This document shows positions 36,778-47,560 of a stretch of 64,000 nt of DNA, one piece after another. A program made the position numbers and the translations under genes. Each line of letters starts with the position of its first letter. The stretch's first letter is position 1. The stretch covers positions 124,001-188,000 of the forward strand of contig QXCR01000028.1 of NCBI GenBank assembly GCA_004380135.1, read 5' to 3'. This DNA comes from Stemphylium vesicarium (taxonomy: Eukaryota; Ascomycota; Dothideomycetes; Pleosporales; Pleosporaceae). The notes beneath the pieces were generated by a model, which saw only the letters and a program-made list of their open reading frames with translations, was not told the DNA's origin and made no database searches.

Positions 36778-37543
36778 AAAAACAAGAAAAGAGACATGCA
36801 CGATTTTGTTGTTTTTTCGCGGATCTTTAGATAGCTTTCCAATGTGATACTTGCGTTCTTTTGGTGTTTATACAACGTGTTTCCAAGTGTCTTGGTGATG
36901 GTGCTGTCGTTTAGCTGACGATACGAGGGATGTGATGTATCCTACTGAACTTGGTCATATGTGTGGGAAGTGTCATGAGAAGGGGCAGTGAACCTACATA
37001 TATTACCCCCTCATCTGATCCTCCAACGAAATGCCACAACTCATAGCCGGCAAGCACATACCATATAGGCTCGCTTAATCCTTTTCGCGTATCGAAAGGG
37101 TCTGAACTGATGCGTGCGCTCTTCTGGGCAACACTTCACACCAACCAGCGTGAAGAAGACGACTCACGAGAATCTCAACCTCGATCGAGTATGAGAAACA
37201 TGGGTTGTTCGAGTAGACAGCGAGTCAACAAGCCGTCACAAGGCCTATCGCCACGAAAAAGATGAGAAAGAGAGACCATGTCTGTAGAACGCAGGTTACG
37301 CATGCGATTCCAGAAGATTTCGAGTCCTAAGTATAGCAGTCCAGTAATCGACATTCACTTCTACTTCTCACCCCCAACCGCTCTCTTCACACACAAACAC
37401 ACGCCCACGTCCGAAGCAAACAACACCGCGCTCGCCCTTCTCACCACGAACCCCCTCAAAAGAATCTTTTCTTTTCTGTCCACACAACCATTGCATTCAA
37501 CTTAGCCCACTCCCTCCCTCCATCCAATACCACAAAAAGAACG
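36778..37543. other. Intergenic region between acrB and an unrecognised gene
   Basis: Tandem plus-strand genes flank it. It should hold the acrB 3' UTR and the next promoter; a C/A-rich stretch at 37360-37540 looks like a typical fungal 5' UTR. No gene is seen. Confidence 0.45.
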
Positions 37544-38340
37544 ATGCCGATACATGCACCTCACCTTCACGAAACCACCCTCTTCACCGCGCTAAAAGCC
37601 CAGATCATAAGCCTCGCCACCCCGCTGTACGGCACCTACGCCGCGGATGCAGGGGAGGTGTACGATGTGCTTGCGTATACTGTGCCCAGTAGCAGCGCCG
37701 GAAAAGCTAGCACAGCTACCCGTGACGACAACAAAGCCCACAGCAGTCAGATGGAGAAAGAAAAGAGTCGTCCTAGTTATGGTGTAGCACTGATACTCTA
37801 CACGGGACCCGCCAACTCGCCGTTTATGTCGTGGGAGATGATAAGCTGTGTGCATGATCAGGCAAGCGAGATTGAAGCTGCGGAGGTGCTGCTGCGGGAG
37901 TTAAAGGGGGCGATGGGGGGTGTTGTTGGTAAGTCTGTATATCTGTTTTCTTTTCTTCTCATTTTCCCAGGCTTCAACTCGGTCCTGCGTTGCATATTTA
38001 TTGGAGTGGGCAGTTGAGGAAGAGCGTGTTGACTTCGCTCCTGGTTGAAGTTGGCTTACATATGTCTTGACTGCTAGGCGTTTGTCTCGAGACGGGCAAT
38101 TGGAGTGTCCGGCACGATCGCATTCCTGATGTTGATCCTGGTGCGAGGGAAGAAGCAGAAGGGCGGGGAGAAAGATGCGGGGATGTCGAGGGTGGGGAGC
38201 ATGGGATGGGTGAAGAAGGAGGAGGCAAGGGCGTGATGTATGATGGGGTTGGTGGCGCTGTCGAGCAGGCTTGTGATTCGGACGCTAATGCTAGTTCGCG
38301 GTGGAATCCGTCTCTCGAGGATATCGGGGAGGAAGTTTGA
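37544..38340 (+). CDS. Conserved-looking protein of unknown function
   Basis: I do not recognise this protein. Two exons, 37544-37928 and 38078-38340, join in frame to 215 residues. The first exon looks folded: it opens MPIHAPHLHETTLFTALKA, alternates hydrophobic strands (GVALILYTG, SWEMISCVHD) and ends in a helix (EIEAAEVLLRELKGAM). The junction reads GGVVGVCLETGNWSV. The second exon becomes glycine- and glutamate-rich (EEAEGRGERCGDVEGGEHGMGEEGGG) and is probably disordered. The intron is long for this region (149 bp) but has a good GTAAGT donor. The ATG at 37544 follows a C/A-rich leader. Confidence 0.6.
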
Positions 38341-38573
38341 GAGAAGAGGGCGGAGGGGGCTTTATAGGCAACGGAAGAACAGTTTAGCTGTGGTTAGAGA
38401 CTCGGTTGTTGGCTTTGGCATCGAGACTGTATGTCTGGTAGAATTGAAATGAAAGCCCTGGTGGAAACGTACGATGCACTTGTTTTACATTTACTTCAAT
38501 CTAGCGAATTCGCTCTAAATAGATAAGGCTGCGGAATTAAATTTCTTGATTGTACCCGGTGCAGCAACAAACG

Positions 38574-40340
38574 CTACAGTGTCTGCATTAGTGGATCAAG
38601 GCCTAGAGTCGGATCCGACTGAGCCATAAACTCATTGAACCATGCAAAATCTGATAGAGAACTGCCGTTGAGAGGATCAGTATAGCTTCCCTGCGAGTCG
38701 AAATCTAAGGACGGATATAAGCCCAACATGTCAGACTGCTTTTTCACCTCAGCCTCTCTCCGCTTTCGATGTAGCTGGAGTAGGGTGCATGCTGCAGTGG
38801 TAGCTTCTCGAGTCGCTTCTGTCGGGTACGCGTCGTTAACAGCAACCACACAAGCTAGGGCCTCGGAAAGAAGCGCAAACGACTGCACAGTGTCGATGAC
38901 AAGGAGGGTGCATATGGCTTGGAAAGGGATGTAAGCTACGTGGTGCCAGGGGCGATTTGTGGCGACATTGGAATGGACCGCTTGAATGGCTTTCCGAATG
39001 AGACCAAGGACCTTGTTCATGACACTTTCGGGAATCTCGAGTTTTGAGGCGTGCAGTCTGCGGTGGATGCACAGCGCCAGGTTGCATTGCGCAAGTACAG
39101 ATGGCGGTTCCTTGTGCACTCGATTCAAGACGTCGACCAACGCCGCGACCAGGCTGTCCACGCTCAGTTCGTTGGTCGGATCTAGAATCTGCGAATAGGG
39201 GAGGAGTTCCAGTAACTCCACCGTGTACTCTCCTGGTTGCGGGACTGGCGGAGTAGTGTCAGTGTTCTGCAAAGACACACGAGTCCGACCAAGATCATAT
39301 GACATCCATATGTTTAAATGCTGCGCTACACCAATCACCCTCTTCCGAAGTTGAATGTCCACCAGATCTTGAGATGCTGAAAAAGCGCTACCACGGCTGG
39401 CGCAGTTCATTAAGCCTGCTGCGTCGATAACGTGGAGAGTTGTACAGCTTGCCAACCATGCTTCTTCTGGCTTCGCCGTGAGCCGTAAATATGCAGTGCG
39501 AAGCACCCACGCAGTAGCACTATGCAACGAGGGAGGATCCGCAATTGATGGGTCTAGTAGACGCTTAGCAAGAGAAATCAGGCTCAGCTCAGTTTCCACG
39601 TCTTGAGTGTCGGAAAAGAGAAGAGCGAGCGCTGCTACACCACTCAAAAAGGCGTCCTGCGCGACAGATCTCTGTCCGCCCCAAGTCCTGGAAATGCTCC
39701 GGAGTAGCTCAGTCTTGTCAACGAAACTATAGCACGGGTGGACCTTTTCGAAATAGATGCTGCCTAGCCGTCGCATCTCCGCTTCCGACAGGATAGCTGT
39801 GAGTGTTTCTTGGTGCATAGGGCTCGATGTCTGCCTTTCTCCGAGAAACAGGTTCCATGCTAACATTCGCATTGGAGAAGCAGTTTGATCAGACGATTCG
39901 AGCGTCATGGTAAGCAGGCGCGCGAATGCCGCCCCGGAGTTACTTTCCACGGATCGCAGATATGCGGGCGAGGGTTGTTGCTCATTAGGAATCTGTTGGC
40001 TCTGCTCTTCATGAACTTGTTGCAGTCGCTGTTGCAGAGGCTGCTGTAGACGCTGTAGTCGATCCGATGACTGATTACATCGTTCACTACTATTCGGAAG
40101 CTGCGGTAGCGTTTCTTCGGGAGATGTTGGGCTCGCTTCCGGCGCGATCGTGTTCTGGGATCGGGCTGCGCGCCTATGAGATTGCCGGTTCCGTGGTGTT
40201 GACCGATATGAACATTCATAACCATATCCAAGACACATGGTGCACGGGCGGCTTCCGTCGCACTTTCTTTTCCGCTCTCGACACGGATCGCAGGCAATAC
40301 GCAGCCGCTGGCGGTGTCTCTGCCCATCTTCAGCGCTCAT
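38574..40340 (-). CDS. Zn2Cys6 fungal transcription factor
   Basis: A single exon of 588 codons. The binuclear zinc cluster is at residues 17-43 (CDPCRERKRKCDGSRPCTMC ... C), with the family's Cys spacing and the basic RERKRKC loop that contacts DNA. A glutamine-rich linker follows (around 40010-40060). The middle region, residues ~190-480, resembles the fungal-specific transcription factor domain (YFEKVHPCYSFVDKTELLR, then AQHLNIWMSYDLGRTRVSLQN). The C-terminus is acidic-aromatic (FAWFNEFMAQSDPTLGLDPL), a plausible activation region. Targets are unknown. It is transcribed divergently from the ELYS-like gene with only about 250 bp between start codons. Confidence 0.92.
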   Translation of the reverse strand: MSAEDGQRHRQRLRIACDPCRERKRKCDGSRPCTMCLGYGYECSYRSTPRNRQSHRRAARSQNTIAPEASPTSPEETLPQLPNSSERCNQSSDRLQRLQQPLQQRLQQVHEEQSQQIPNEQQPSPAYLRSVESNSGAAFARLLTMTLESSDQTASPMRMLAWNLFLGERQTSSPMHQETLTAILSEAEMRRLGSIYFEKVHPCYSFVDKTELLRSISRTWGGQRSVAQDAFLSGVAALALLFSDTQDVETELSLISLAKRLLDPSIADPPSLHSATAWVLRTAYLRLTAKPEEAWLASCTTLHVIDAAGLMNCASRGSAFSASQDLVDIQLRKRVIGVAQHLNIWMSYDLGRTRVSLQNTDTTPPVPQPGEYTVELLELLPYSQILDPTNELSVDSLVAALVDVLNRVHKEPPSVLAQCNLALCIHRRLHASKLEIPESVMNKVLGLIRKAIQAVHSNVATNRPWHHVAYIPFQAICTLLVIDTVQSFALLSEALACVVAVNDAYPTEATREATTAACTLLQLHRKRREAEVKKQSDMLGLYPSLDFDSQGSYTDPLNGSSLSDFAWFNEFMAQSDPTLGLDPLMQTL

Positions 40341-40592
40341 GACGTATATAAGGCTGAGAAATTGCCTGAACCGCTACTGTCGCATGGAACGCTAAGTCAT
40401 GTATCGAGTCCATAGTCAGGGTTGGTGATGTCTGGTGAATGGAGTAGCCTGCACGGGTATCAGCGATCTACGCCAAGGCGGGTCCTCACATGACAGCGCG
40501 CGACCCTCGAACATGATTGCGCCAACCACAACACGTCCAACCACAACTCGAGCGCCCAACACAACTACTTGGACTCCACGTTCAACCCAAAA
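40341..40592. promoter_or_regulatory. Compact bidirectional promoter region
   Basis: 252 bp separate the start codons of the Zn2Cys6 factor (minus) and the ELYS-like gene (plus), so both promoters must lie here or overlap the genes. A TATATAA-like sequence sits near 40345, close to the minus-strand start. The plus-strand frame is open for a while upstream of the ELYS-like ATG, so part of this could be coding. Confidence 0.4.
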
Positions 40593-41652
40593 ATGCTCGA
40601 CGTCGAAGACTTTGAGGCTGTTTATCGCGATCTTTACTACACCGATGGGCTTGTACAGGAGATCCAGTCGTATCGGACTGCACTCGGCGGTCGCACATTC
40701 TTTGAGCGACTGCTAATTCTCCTCCAAATCAAAGGTAAGCTGTAATGCAACCGCGAGCAAGATGATCGCTGACATTCAAAACCCAGGAAGCAAGCTGTAT
40801 CCGCCCAAGTCCCCTCAACAACTTCAAGATCTTCATCAGCGCATTGTTTCCGCCGAAACGACATTACACAACAAACACTGCCTCGTCTTCTACCTACTCA
40901 AAGACCTCTCGGCGCAACACCACGAAACAACAGAGCTTTCGGAAGCTTTCGCAAAGGATGTCCATCTCGAGAAGAGGTTTTGGACCTTTGTGGAAGGACT
41001 CTGGTTTCTCGACCATCTCCAGTTTTCAACCGCTGTCGGGCACCTGACACACCCGAGTATAATACCGACCTTCCCGGACGAGATTATGCACACTCTTTTG
41101 ACTGGAAGGGATAAGCTAAACAGCCTGGGCATGGTGCGGGATCCGAAAGACGACATACTAGCGCTGGCGTACTACAACTGTGTCAAGCCGCCGCTAGAGG
41201 ATGAGAAAATACGAGTCGAGTTCGCAAAGTACCTCGCCGGTCGCAACGTCACGGAAATGTACTATTGGATTCACACTAGGCCCGAGCACGAGCAGAAGCC
41301 ATTGATGGAAATTCTTATCGAAGAAACACTGGACCACAACGCATGGTCAGAGGGCCCTGAGCATGACGTATACCCACGGGAAGCCAAGGCCTACGAGCTG
41401 GTCAGCCTGCCATTCAGCGAGGAGGAAGAAGAGTTTATCGAGAAATTCCTTACTGAAGGCAGGGGACGGACGTTCCAGAGCGCCCAAGATCTGGTTATGA
41501 TGCGCAAGATAGCTACCGGAAAGCTGGCAGATGTCGCCTCTGATGTGGGTACTCGCGGACGCAGAGTGGATGGTGTAAACTGGGACGTCTTGAAAGATGG
41601 CGTCAAGCGAGGCTTGGGACCCAGGAAGGATGAAAAGAAATTTGTTGCTTAA
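40593..41652 (+). CDS. ELYS-like nuclear pore assembly protein
   Basis: Two exons, 40593-40734 and 40787-41652, give 335 residues. The helical ELYS-like domain is recognised from the opening MLDVEDFEAVYRDLYY, GGRTFFERLLILLQIKG across the intron, the central FWTFVEGLWFLDHLQF ... HPSIIPTFPDEIMHTLL segment and the C-terminal LPFSEEEEEFIEKFL. Fungal ELYS homologues (Ely5 in fission yeast) associate with the Nup107-160 outer-ring complex of the nuclear pore. The protein is much shorter than animal ELYS, as expected for fungi. The ATG at 40593 has an AAA context; the frame extends a little upstream without another ATG. Confidence 0.85.
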
Positions 41653-42080
41653 TGATACCACTTGTATAGCGGCCGGCGTCTGGATACACACTACACGATA
41701 GTTAGGCTTGATCGACTTGTCCAAGCTAAACGCTTCTCTGCTCGTCTCTCACTGGATAGACAAAGCTGGCTTCAAGGACGCCACATCTTAACCATTTCCA
41801 TGTTTTCCACGCTCCATATTCCACACTCACCCTCACATGTCTATTACCTTATAGCTAGCGCTGTTCCTGGTAGTACTTATACCATCATCCACCAGCATCC
41901 ATCTAGTCTCTCCTCAAAACACCCGCATTTTATCATCGCATAACGGCTCTCTAGTTGTGCGTGGCATGTCTCCATCCTTCGGACTTCACTCTGTCACTCA
42001 ACCTTATCATCTTACCCGCGAGAGTCTTCTTCGTGTCTACCACGCCTCGAAATCGCCCTCTACAAAACTACCTCACAGCA
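41653..42080. other. Intergenic region
   Basis: It should carry the ELYS-like gene 3' UTR and a C/T-rich leader before the next ATG. No gene is seen. Confidence 0.45.
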
Positions 42081-42992
42081 ATGGCCATCCCCAAGAAACT
42101 TGCGACATCTAATGATACCTTCTCATATACTTGGGAAGAAGTAGCGACGAAGCTTGGCCTTGCTTCCACTAAAGAGATCCCGAATTTTGTTCTTGGTGCT
42201 GGCTTCCTTGAGCCTTGGGTTCATTTCCACGACCTCTTGCCCCTCCGCCCCGGTATCGCTGTCCCTGGAATTGCAACAGCCGCACAAATTACGAGGATCT
42301 ACTAGACCATGGACAGCATGGCCTTTTGCGTTTACGACCGCCCCTCACCTGAAGACGCAAAGACGTGGAGTCCATCTCAATGGCTTGGGTGCCTGGTCTA
42401 TCAAAGCGCTCGTAACCTCGCTCGGGAAGGCTGCGCTTTTGTAATACTTTTCTGCTGCACAAATCTCAAGAATTATGCTGGCCGCCAAGAGGCTTGCAAC
42501 CGTCTACGTGGTCTCATAATGCTCTGCTTGAATCTTTGCGGCAATCATATGGCGATGGCGCCGTCGAACCTTGTAAAGAGAATCGAGGCAGCAAAGCCAA
42601 CAAAGGACCCAAATTTCAGTCCGATCCCTGAAATACGGATCAAGTGGCAGCTGGACCACATGAGCGTGGACGAGCTGCGGAAGAGGGTACTAGATAGCGA
42701 GAGGAAGGGACAAGGAGAGAAGGAATGGCTGATTAGTATCTTGATGGGGAAAGACGTCGCCCCGGTCACGGCCATAGACAAAAGCAGTAAGAGTATGGCT
42801 TCGCAGGGGCTCTTGACCAAGAAGGGAGACGCTGTGGAATTGGTAGGCTCGCGGAAGGTGAGTGAGGTTGCAGTTGTCAAGGAATCTTTGGGAACGAAAA
42901 AGGTCGGTGGCGAGGGCATTGCGGGAAAGAAACGGGCCGGCGCTGGCCTGCGAGAAAAGGGAGCAGCCAAGAGGACCACAGGTTTGCCGTGA
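42081..42992 (+). pseudogene. Unrecognised gene split by one in-frame TAG
   Basis: Two open frames, 42081-42305 and 42309-42992, lie in the same phase and are separated only by TAG (42303-42305) and one ACC codon. The first half starts MAIPKKLATSNDTFSYTWEEVATKLG. The second reads MDSMAFCVYDRPSPEDAKTW and ends in a lysine-rich tail (GKKRAGAGLREKGAAKRTT). The joined reading, with a glutamine where TAG stands, is smooth, which suggests a CAG-to-TAG change in a 303-codon gene. I do not recognise the family. Alternatives are two separate genes, a spliced-out stop (I found no intron that keeps the frame) or stop-codon readthrough. Confidence 0.5.
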
Positions 42993-43328
42993 TGGCAGAA
43001 TGACAGGGTAGTCGTTCATGATTGTGCTAGCACCCAGGAAAAAACAGGACTGAAGCCGGACAGTGGCTCAAGCGGTAACCTCACTTGGTTTCAGGGCTAT
43101 GGATACGGTACCGCGGCGTTTAGGAGAGCAAAAGTGTTTTGAGTAATGCTGCTACGGCTGATTCTCTACGTGTACACAAAATGGAAATGCAGCTCATTGT
43201 GTGTCTGAGGTTTTTTCGTGCTTAGTCCTCTGAGTGTTAATCTCTGATCAAGCCCTCAGGTGCGTTGAGGGCAGAAGCAATGAACGTGGCTTTCACGTGC
43301 TTCCGCGAAAGCGCGTCACGCGGCGCAT
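42993..43328. other. Intergenic region
   Basis: It holds the promoter side of the YdeI-like gene. No gene or RNA element is recognised. Confidence 0.45.
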
Positions 43329-44279
43329 ATGGCTGCGCCTCATTCCCCTCGTCTTCACCCCACTCTACCTTCGTCGAGGATCGTTCAAGGCATCCTCCGT
43401 GATTCTATGCTACTGCCCAACCCATTCGCGCCTGTTTGCAGCAATATCAAGAGGATACTCCTCCTCTCCCTTTACACCAATAATTCCCCTTTTACGGTGT
43501 CAGCCCGCTTCGCACCATCTACATATCATTCACACCTTAGAAGTCTTCGACGAGCCGCCGCAATCATGCCTCCAAAGTCCGCACCGCCAGAGTTCTTAAC
43601 GAAACCCTTCCCCACCGCCGCCGACTTCGAAGCCTTCCTCGAGCGCGAGCACAACAATGCCCCAGGTATCTTCGTGAAACTCGCCAAGAAGAGCTCCGGT
43701 ATACCCTCAATCACAGCGGCCGAAGCCGTCGAAGTCGCCTTATGCTATGGCTGGATCGATGGTCGCGCAAATTCCATCGACGAAACCTGGTGGACCGTAC
43801 GCTACACACCACGACGCGCAAAGAGTATCTGGTCTCAGAAGAACGTCGGCACCATAGCCCGGCTCATCGATGAGGATCGCATGCGGCCTGCAGGGTTGGT
43901 TGCAGTCGATGCTGCAAAGGCAGACGGCAGATGGGATCGCGCATATCCGGGTCCTGCTACCATTGTGGTACCCGAAGATCTCAAGACAGCGCTCGCCGAG
44001 GTTCCAGCCGCCGAGGCGTTGTGGGAGAGCATGTATAAGAGTGAAAGATATGCGACTTTGTTGAAGATAGAAAACGGCGCGCAGACAGGACGGCCAAAGC
44101 GGATACAGATTGCGGTACAAACGTTGGCCGCTGGCCGTCGCCTAGGTATCACTCCAGCGAAAGTCAATCGGATAGCCGTGTCCGAACGAGGACATCGTGT
44201 TCAAAAATCAAGCACCAGTGGTAAGCCAGCCGCACCAAAGCTCCCGACCCGCGAAGGGCTTCGACAGCGAAAGACATGA
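43329..44279 (+). CDS. YdeI/OmpD-associated-domain protein
   Basis: A single exon of 316 codons from the ATG at 43329, or 237 codons from the ATG at 43566 (MPPKSAPPEFL). The recognisable domain starts right after the second methionine: FPTAADFEAFLEREHNNAPGIFVKLAKK, then ALCYGWIDGRANSIDETWWTVRYTPRRAKSIWSQKN, the signature of the YdeI/OmpD-associated family. The bacterial family is linked loosely to envelope stress; the fungal role is not known. The 79-residue extension is rich in Arg, Ser and Leu and could be a mitochondrial presequence, or simply 5' UTR. The C-terminus is basic (LPTREGLRQRKT). No introns are seen. Confidence 0.85.
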   Translation: MAAPHSPRLHPTLPSSRIVQGILRDSMLLPNPFAPVCSNIKRILLLSLYTNNSPFTVSARFAPSTYHSHLRSLRRAAAIMPPKSAPPEFLTKPFPTAADFEAFLEREHNNAPGIFVKLAKKSSGIPSITAAEAVEVALCYGWIDGRANSIDETWWTVRYTPRRAKSIWSQKNVGTIARLIDEDRMRPAGLVAVDAAKADGRWDRAYPGPATIVVPEDLKTALAEVPAAEALWESMYKSERYATLLKIENGAQTGRPKRIQIAVQTLAAGRRLGITPAKVNRIAVSERGHRVQKSSTSGKPAAPKLPTREGLRQRKT

Positions 44280-45496
44280 GATTGCTGCAGCGACGACTGC
44301 TCGCACCTAGACCACCATTTATACCAGGCATCAGGTTTCATACAGATGGAAAAAAGAATGGCAAAAACATACAACAGCGGGGATTCGCTAGTGGTCACCC
44401 ACCTAACTACTAATCCGCCGGTATCTTGCTTAAATAGGGCTGAGCGAATGGGAAGCCTTGCTGTTAATTGTCCTAAGGACATAGAAACCCTTGATTTTGC
44501 TGTTTACGGTGTTCTGCATACAAGACTTAGTTGTCTGTAAATGGCAAGCGTACTGTGGCACAATCCCAACCTACAAGCAACCAACTTGCAGGCGCCCGCT
44601 CATTGCAAGATATGATACCGTTTACCGTTTGCTGTCTCCTGTGGGTGACTTCTTGGGTGTAAGGGTGCAATGGTTTGGCCATAGGTACAAGGTAAACAGT
44701 GATGAATTTGATAGGGTTCAAAAGAGAACCGAAGGGAGCTTTCTATTTCAGGTTGCGGGGTAGCTGCAGAGCTTCTCAGCCACAGCTCAGCCACAAGTAC
44801 CGAATACCACAGGCCAAGGACTACCCATCAGGGCTTCAGCCCCTCACAGGTTGCGCTTAGGCTGGATTAGAGAGAACGGTCTAGCGGTAGATGTCCGTTA
44901 ATGCCAACTGCGGAGATTAATGTGCAGAGAGTAAACTTCTTGACCGAGATCAAATAAGCTGGAACTCCAGACAGTCCCATACAGCAGCCTGGAGGTATTT
45001 GCCCATCTCTGAAACTGCAAGGATGTGTGAAAGATCACCTTGAAGCTCAGCAGGCTCTCCTGTGGCAGAGCTGTGATGTCACGCATTACGTGGCACCAGC
45101 AGTCAGTAACCAAGCTGCAAAGCTCTGTAGCTCCCTCAATAGAACAACCTTCTCCTTCATCTGTTCTCTTCCAACATGTTACCTTTGCTGCTCAAGACGA
45201 AGAAGAATGGGAGCAATCTTGAACAAAGAGGGCAAGTTTCAAACACAGCCATCCTCACGACACCCACAACATCAGAATGACGGAGACGCACTTATGAGCC
45301 AGTTTTAGAAAGCGAGCGATTATATACAATGAGTGAAGATTCTGGTATCTTCCAGATCATCAGTGTCACATGACTATATGATGACATAGTAGAACATTCT
45401 AGAGTGGATCACCTGATTGCCGCATTCATAGCGTACTCAGGAACAAGGTGCTAAGGGTGACATAACATCGTGTACCTTGTACATCTTTTAGATCTT
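44280..45496. other. Gene-poor start of the accessory region
   Basis: About 1.2 kb with only short frames of no gene-like character. I could not identify a transposon, tRNA or repeat family. It marks the change from dense conserved genes to degenerate sequence. Confidence 0.4.
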
Positions 45497-46663
45497 TCAC
45501 ATCAGGACAGCGTGACAAGCGTTTGCGAAAACGGCGAAGGTCTTTTGTTGTGTCTTATCAGGGAGCAGATGATCTTTGACCAGAGTCTGCTCTGCAGAGT
45601 CTTGCACCTCTTCCTGGAGACTCTCTGTGATCATGCTCAAATAGATGGAGTCACGGACCCTATAGTTCATTAGCGTGAGCTCCTGAGATGATGAACCAAT
45701 TGAATACCTCTTCATCGTGTTGCTCTGCGTCCACAACTCGCTCTTCACCAGTCCGGCAGATGTCAGGGCTGTGAAGTCCATGTTCTGGGCCCAGGCACCA
45801 GAGTAACATGCGTTGGTGGAAATACAGACATCACCACCTTTGGGTATGGCAGCCTCAAAGTCTGCCTTCTTTAGAAAGGTGTTCGCGGGCTCGTTCTTGT
45901 GGTAATCGCCGACTATGAACGCATAGTCGGGTCCATTGTCAGCATGTCCAGAAAGAATGATGAGCAGTGCTTCTTTGTTCTCTTTCGCCAACCGCGCCTG
46001 GGTTTCGAGGATCTTTAGAATATCCTCTGTCATCTTGGTCCAGGGGATCCTGTTTACTGGTGTGGTCAAGTATCGGTCCAAGACGTCTTGACTAAAGACA
46101 ATCATGCGCGGTTCAAATGGAGATCCGTATAAGTACTCCTTGTACTTGGACACTCGTTATTGTGAGAAATAGGGGGTGATTCAGAGCTGGCTGGTTCCAA
46201 GTGACTTGAGAAGGATGTTGAGGAGGTACCAGTCTGAGTAAAACCAACCGTCTATAGTCAGATCTGCAAGCTTGCTGGACGAAGGAGTGCCACAAATGGG
46301 AAGAAGTCGACTCTTGTCTTTGACGTCAGGGGAAGTAGTGTCGTTGAACTCATAGCTCCCAGAACATTTAGCAACACGGCCAGCGTCTTCTCTGGTTAGT
46401 TTCGGATTGAGGCCCGCAAACTGGTTCGCAAGGGCGCGCAAGATCAGAGAGTAATGTACAGCGAGCGGATGGCTTGACACGAAAAATGCCTCACAACTTC
46501 GCCTGTCATTTGATGTTGCGCATGTCTTGAAGATGGCTATAGTCGATAGTGTGGGGATTGCGATTGGGGTTGTGGTGATTCTATGACGTTACAGAGATGA
46601 GAATCTCGGCTTGCAAGCACGTGCTAAACAATTCACTCCACTTACGACAGTTCTCAAATCCAT
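45497..46663 (-). pseudogene. Broken caspase-like (clan CD) peptidase-domain gene
   Basis: One frame carries the segment from about 46500 down to 45497. It reads CEAFFVSSHPLAVHYSLILRALANQF, then a caspase-like core with a histidine in LIILSGHADNGPDYAFIVGDY and a cysteine in VCISTNACYSGAW, the expected His-Cys dyad. The gene is interrupted: TGA at 46181-46183, where a Trp codon fits (SQL-stop-ITPYF), TAA at 46157-46159, where Gln fits, and TGA at 46506-46508, followed by an apparent 2-bp loss near 46491-46497. A plausible first exon (ATG 46663) is spliced by a GTAAGT donor. None of the intron choices I tried removes the stops and keeps frame. Fungal genes of this kind may take part in cell death, but the family role is not established. 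Confidence 0.65.
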
Positions 46664-47560
46664 CACACACCACACACACCACACTAGACATCCCTCGTCA
46701 ATCGACCGATATCTTTGATGCTAATGTAGACTGAGGCAACAGACACATTCCTGGGTCCTACGACCATTTCGAATGAATGCATTCCATCGCACCGGACATC
46801 TCTGAGCTCCGCAGTTACCTCCGAGCCCATGAAACAAGCTGTACCGCAGGTGTTCACTTATGACAGAAAATCACAGGATTTACGCAACGGAACAGAATGC
46901 GAGGTACTCTAGGCCCACCTATTATATCTGTTTTAAAGATAATAGAACATTCCCTTGTACGCGCTAGGGTGCAATATAACACAATCCTTGAAATGCTAAT
47001 ACCAGTCAATATTGTGTCTGCCTGACCGGCAGAAAAGTACGCTTGACTCGCCTTGTGTACTAGTAAGCCTGCTGGGAATGTACTCCATCCTTCTATCTGT
47101 CCGCTTGTCTCGCGGAGATATCACTACGCCCTAATCTTTCCAACTTTTTAAGATACCTGAACTGGTGGTCCGCGAGCAGCCTCCGAGGGTTACACCAGTT
47201 TTCGCCCCACAAGCGTACGCTCGGTTCCCAACCACACCCTGGAATGTCAGCATTCGCTGTGGCGGCATGCTGACAGCTTGGGATGTAAATGTGGTACAAG
47301 CTTTCTTCTTGGAAGAAGCTGAGACTGTAAGATGGTACACAGCATATGAAACGGTTAGCCCGGAGATGTGGAGAGGATTTGGCATGTGAAGCGTGGTGAA
47401 TGGGGGAACGGTAATGGACTATCAAGCGCTCCTGATGGAAGTTGGAAGTAATTGCATTGGTAAGTGCTGTATCGAATTTTGACGTCTTCTTTCCGATGAC
47501 TACGATATGCGCTTAGGAAGCTTAGCTCTAGTGTCTCTGATCCATGGAAGAAAGAAGCGA
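46664..47560. other. Gene-poor intergenic stretch
   Basis: About 0.9 kb between the caspase-like relic and the rhodopsin-like gene. Short frames begin at non-ATG codons and show no family features. Nothing else is seen. Confidence 0.4.

Noticed and set aside
43051..43110. Possible tRNA around the CTCAAGCGGTAACCTC stretch
   Set aside because: It has a D-arm-like sequence but no matching T-arm or acceptor stem.
47165..47389. 74-codon plus-strand frame
   Set aside because: It starts at GTG, lacks an ATG context and has no recognisable product.
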